Shown: in pieces, positions 61,340 through 64,000 of the stretch
Layout: every line of letters begins with the position of its first letter
Position numbering within the stretch: the first letter of the stretch is position 1
Source: Owenia fusiformis
Taxonomy: Eukaryota > Annelida > Polychaeta > Sabellida > Oweniidae
Length of the DNA stretch: 64,000 nucleotides
Direction: 5' to 3'
NCBI GenBank assembly: GCA_903813345.2
Contig: CAIIXF020000008.1
Coordinates: forward strand, 14,802,822-14,866,821
Notes under the pieces: model-generated
What the model was told of the DNA's origin: nothing
What the model saw: the letters and a program-made list of their open reading frames with translations, nothing else
Database searches by the model: none
Program-made: the position numbers and the translations under genes

Positions 61340-63679
61340 ATTTGCGTATAAAAATCGCAGTTAATTTGGTGTGAACATTCGCTGCATTTTCATAAATTCT
61401 TCAAGGATGAAGTATTCTTACTGAAGACCCTTGGGTTGCAGTAATCCATGTCAAGCAAAAAACACTCTATTTCATGACAAGCAAGAACGCTACTAATTAT
61501 GACACCAGGTCTCATTTTTCAAGTAAATTATTTTCCGAGTGGTATTATCCCAACCCTTCACTCTATCGTCGCTAGAATATTGACCAAATGAAGTTAGCAG
61601 AAAATGACTTGAGAATTTATCATTGGTAATTATTCCACGTCTCTAGGTTCTTCCAAAAAGATAGCAAAAATGTCACTTTTTGTACAGCGAGATAACAATT
61701 CTCCGATATAATTAGTGGCTTCTATAGTATGTGGTTCCCATGTATGGTTCCTATAATCCGAGAGACTTGTTATGTAGACATCACACACTTGTGGTATAAT
61801 TCAACCTTGTTAGCGCTCTATGGCACTCTGAAAGCTCCAAATTGATTTTATGACAAAATCCCAGTGAAAAAATAGTATCCCAATTTTAAATCATAACGGA
61901 TTTATGAGCAGAATGTGATCTAAGTAATGTAATTGATACTTAATCGCGAAAAGCAATCAAAATGCTTGTGATACCACATGGGTTTAGTATGTATTGCTCC
62001 ACCAGTTTGCATGTTGCTCTAATGAATGAGAGAATGCCAAGAGATGTGGCACTTATTAATAAAAACATGTTCTATATCATAATGTCTGGTAGAACAATAC
62101 ATATGCAGCCTGGGAAGAAAATATCACAATAGTGCTACCCTATTTGGAACTCGAGAGAGAAACAGGGTAAAGTAGCGATTGGTTACTTATAGTTTTAATT
62201 TACAAGGTATTAATTCATGTTTAAATGCATAAAACGTCTGCAAATGAATTAATTTATTCAATTTTTTTAAGAAAGGGTATGAATTGAGGATGATCAGAAT
62301 GATATTTTATAGATGAGATATATAGAAAATCAATCCAAGGGGTATCACCCACTTTCCTTTTTGTTGACGTATATAATGTGTTTTTTTTTACTATTGATTT
62401 TGATGCTGACATCAAGTTAACCCATTAGTCGGAAGTCTCTTCATTAAAAATACAATATATGTACTAGAGATGATCTACAACATTCCATGTGTTCTTACCT
62501 CACAACATTTTTGGTGAGTTATTTAAAGACTATATTCCTTTAATAAGATCAGCATCACACTAGAGAATATTCATTTGTTATCAGCATGTTTTCAAGATGC
62601 AAAGCTGATCAACGCATGTCAGAGGTTAATTAAAACAAACGTCAATCGAATTCTGATTCGCATCTCCAGGATTGTATTGTTTTTTAAATAAACTACAATC
62701 TACAAATAATTTACACAAAATCATAACATTATACAAATAGACTGAAGGCATATTTTTATAAATCAAATCAATATGTTGTATGCCAGATAAATACAGATAC
62801 AAGGGTTTCATGACAAAGATTTTTTTATGTTTTTATCCTCCATAGCACTGGTCTTAATTCTTCCAGTCAGTTTATATGGTGAAATGGTGTTAACTTTATA
62901 TTCACCATCATTTTATTTATATAAATGAAAGATATGCACGCCTGTAAAATAAGAAAGTTTTCTAATAGCTTTTGAAGACCATGATTTGAAGTATCCAGAC
63001 TTCTATAAAATAATGACTTCTTTAAACATTTTAAGTATCAACTTCTATAAAGTTGCGACTTCTATAAACATGTTAAGTACCAACTTCTATAAAGCACTGA
63101 CTTCTACAAAGTACCAACCTTTATCAAAGAACTGATGTCTATGGAGTACTGACTAATATATAACAGGTATTAACACTTCTATAAAGTACCATACTCATAC
63201 ATTAAATTCCACACACCACAATAAAAAATATTTCCCCTACATCTAATCATAAAATGCACACCTAAGGTCAATCAAAAGTAAGACGTATAGGGTGGGCTGC
63301 TAAAGTTTGTAAATGTTTATAATGATAAATGCAGATTCAATAGCCCACCCTGTTAAAGTAGTACAATCTTGTGAAATAGTGAAATGCAGACATGGATGTC
63401 AGACTTGAAATATTTATAAGTTTTCCCTTGTGACTATACTGCTGGATGAAGATTTTAAAATAGTGTGAATCCAACTGCAATAAAAAATGCAATAAATGTC
63501 CAAATAAGGCAATGCAAAATCGTCTATTGTTTTGACGATGAGAAAATAAGGAGACTGTCATGCAATATCAGCTAAAAAATCTAAACAATCAACCAACACA
63601 CCACTCAAAATTTGAATCCACATGAAAAGCATGCCACTCAGTCAATGTGTATGTTTACTCTACAGCTACTGAAACTCAC
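61340..63679 (-). other. Intron/5' region between the alternative first exon and the SS1-like mini-exon
   Basis: Would contain the promoter and 5' UTR of the alternative transcript if real. A degenerate array of CAACTTCTATAAAG-like units lies at about 62990-63190 and a short hairpin (TAGGGTGGGCTGC...) at about 63289-63352. No promoter motif recognised. Confidence 0.5.
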
Positions 63680-63724
63680 CATTATTAGTAATAGCATTTG
63701 CGGGTCCATCTGATTGTATACTGC
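63680..63724 (-). CDS. Candidate 45-nt neurexin cassette exon at the SS1 position
   Basis: A 45-nt segment lies between a pyrimidine-rich acceptor (tract ending ACTCACAG) and a good donor (ATG/GTGAGT). It enters with two bases and leaves with one, so it is symmetrical and skippable, and its last G completes the codon that opens the LNS2 exon at 35323. In that phase it reads Ser-Ile-Gln-Ser-Asp-Gly-Pro-Ala-Asn-Ala-Ile-Thr-Asn-Asn, a polar linker. It is the first phase-matched exon-like segment 5' of LNS2, where vertebrate neurexins carry splice site 1 between EGF1 and LNS2. No sequence similarity to vertebrate SS1 inserts is claimed; the call rests on splice signals, phase and position. Confidence 0.45.
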
Positions 63725-64000
63725 CTGTGAGTGTTAAAAACAAAATACGGCTTTACAATATATAATAAAAATATCAATGCAGGGAAATTTAACTATAGAG
63801 AACAAAGGACGTGGTGCAGGATGGGAGAAAAAGGGGGTGGGGGTTGTCAGGTGGTCATTAACAGTAAATTTACGAATTTGTCAATCAATTGTTCTAACCA
63901 TGGATATAATGACGTCAGGTTAGAGAACAATGCTTTAGGAATTCCTAACTTTAGGAAGTTTCTGTTAATGGCCACCAGGTTAGTACATATATGACTGTTA
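63725..64000 (-). other. Neurexin intron, continues beyond window
   Basis: No exon recognised. EGF1 and LNS1 are expected further along. Confidence 0.5.

Noticed and set aside
35324-64000. Search for LNS1 and EGF1 exons
   Set aside because: No stretch with the LNS strand motifs or the EGF cysteine pattern was found on the minus strand; they are expected beyond the window.
1-64000. CRISPR arrays, rRNA, tRNA
   Set aside because: Tandem arrays here are diverged minisatellites without spacer structure, and no tRNA or rRNA signature was recognised by eye; a covariance-model scan was not possible.

Overview
The window is animal nuclear DNA: AT-rich, intron-rich, full of small inverted-repeat transposons, with no bacterial-style operons. 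It is dominated by one gene on the minus strand, a neurexin (presynaptic adhesion receptor). Conserved laminin-G/EGF order, a -KEWYV C-terminus, many ATACATGTA-type motifs and the repeat load suggest a marine lophotrochozoan, perhaps a mollusc; the species assignment is inference and weak.

The gene reads right to left. Fourteen constitutive-looking exons between 35323 and 6127 join without a frame break and encode about 1,306 residues: LNS2 - LNS3 - EGF2 - LNS4 - LNS5 - EGF3 - LNS6 - acidic/Thr-rich stalk - membrane span - short cytoplasmic tail. LNS1 and EGF1 are not found here and should lie beyond 64000. Every splice phase was checked by hand and is compatible with its neighbours.

The main new observations are in the introns and stalk. 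(i) A signal-peptide exon at 61258-61339 has an upstream in-frame stop and a strong donor, and its phase fits the LNS2 exon. It could produce a secretory-pathway neurexin starting at LNS2, analogous to but distinct from beta-neurexin. (ii) Phase-matched mini-exon candidates sit at the positions of vertebrate alternative splice sites: SS1 (63680-63724), SS2 (28677-28703, containing a Gly-Ile-Gly reminiscent of the vertebrate SS2 insert), SS4 (10930-10962, with Val-x-Asp and Trp-Leu-x-Asp reminiscent of vertebrate SS4), and weaker ones at SS3 and SS6. (iii) A skippable 285-nt stalk exon adds a second acidic Ser-Gly motif, a possible second heparan-sulfate site.

Layout: 1-466 half of a mirrored palindromic element; 467-6126 downstream flank with MITEs and the probable 3' UTR; 6127-14850 stalk, LNS6, EGF3 and LNS5 exons; 14851-21618 intron with a hAT-type MITE; 21619-35323 LNS4 back to LNS2; 35324-63679 a giant intron of about 28 kb holding the complete mirrored element (39328-40178), an 8.6-kb foldback element split by a LINE with a 1045-codon open frame (41464-50063), mariner- and pogo-like MITEs, compound hairpins, a 1.8-kb element with 468-bp direct repeats (56300-58097) and the alternative first exon; 63680-64000 the SS1-like mini-exon and flank. 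No tRNA, rRNA or CRISPR was recognised.
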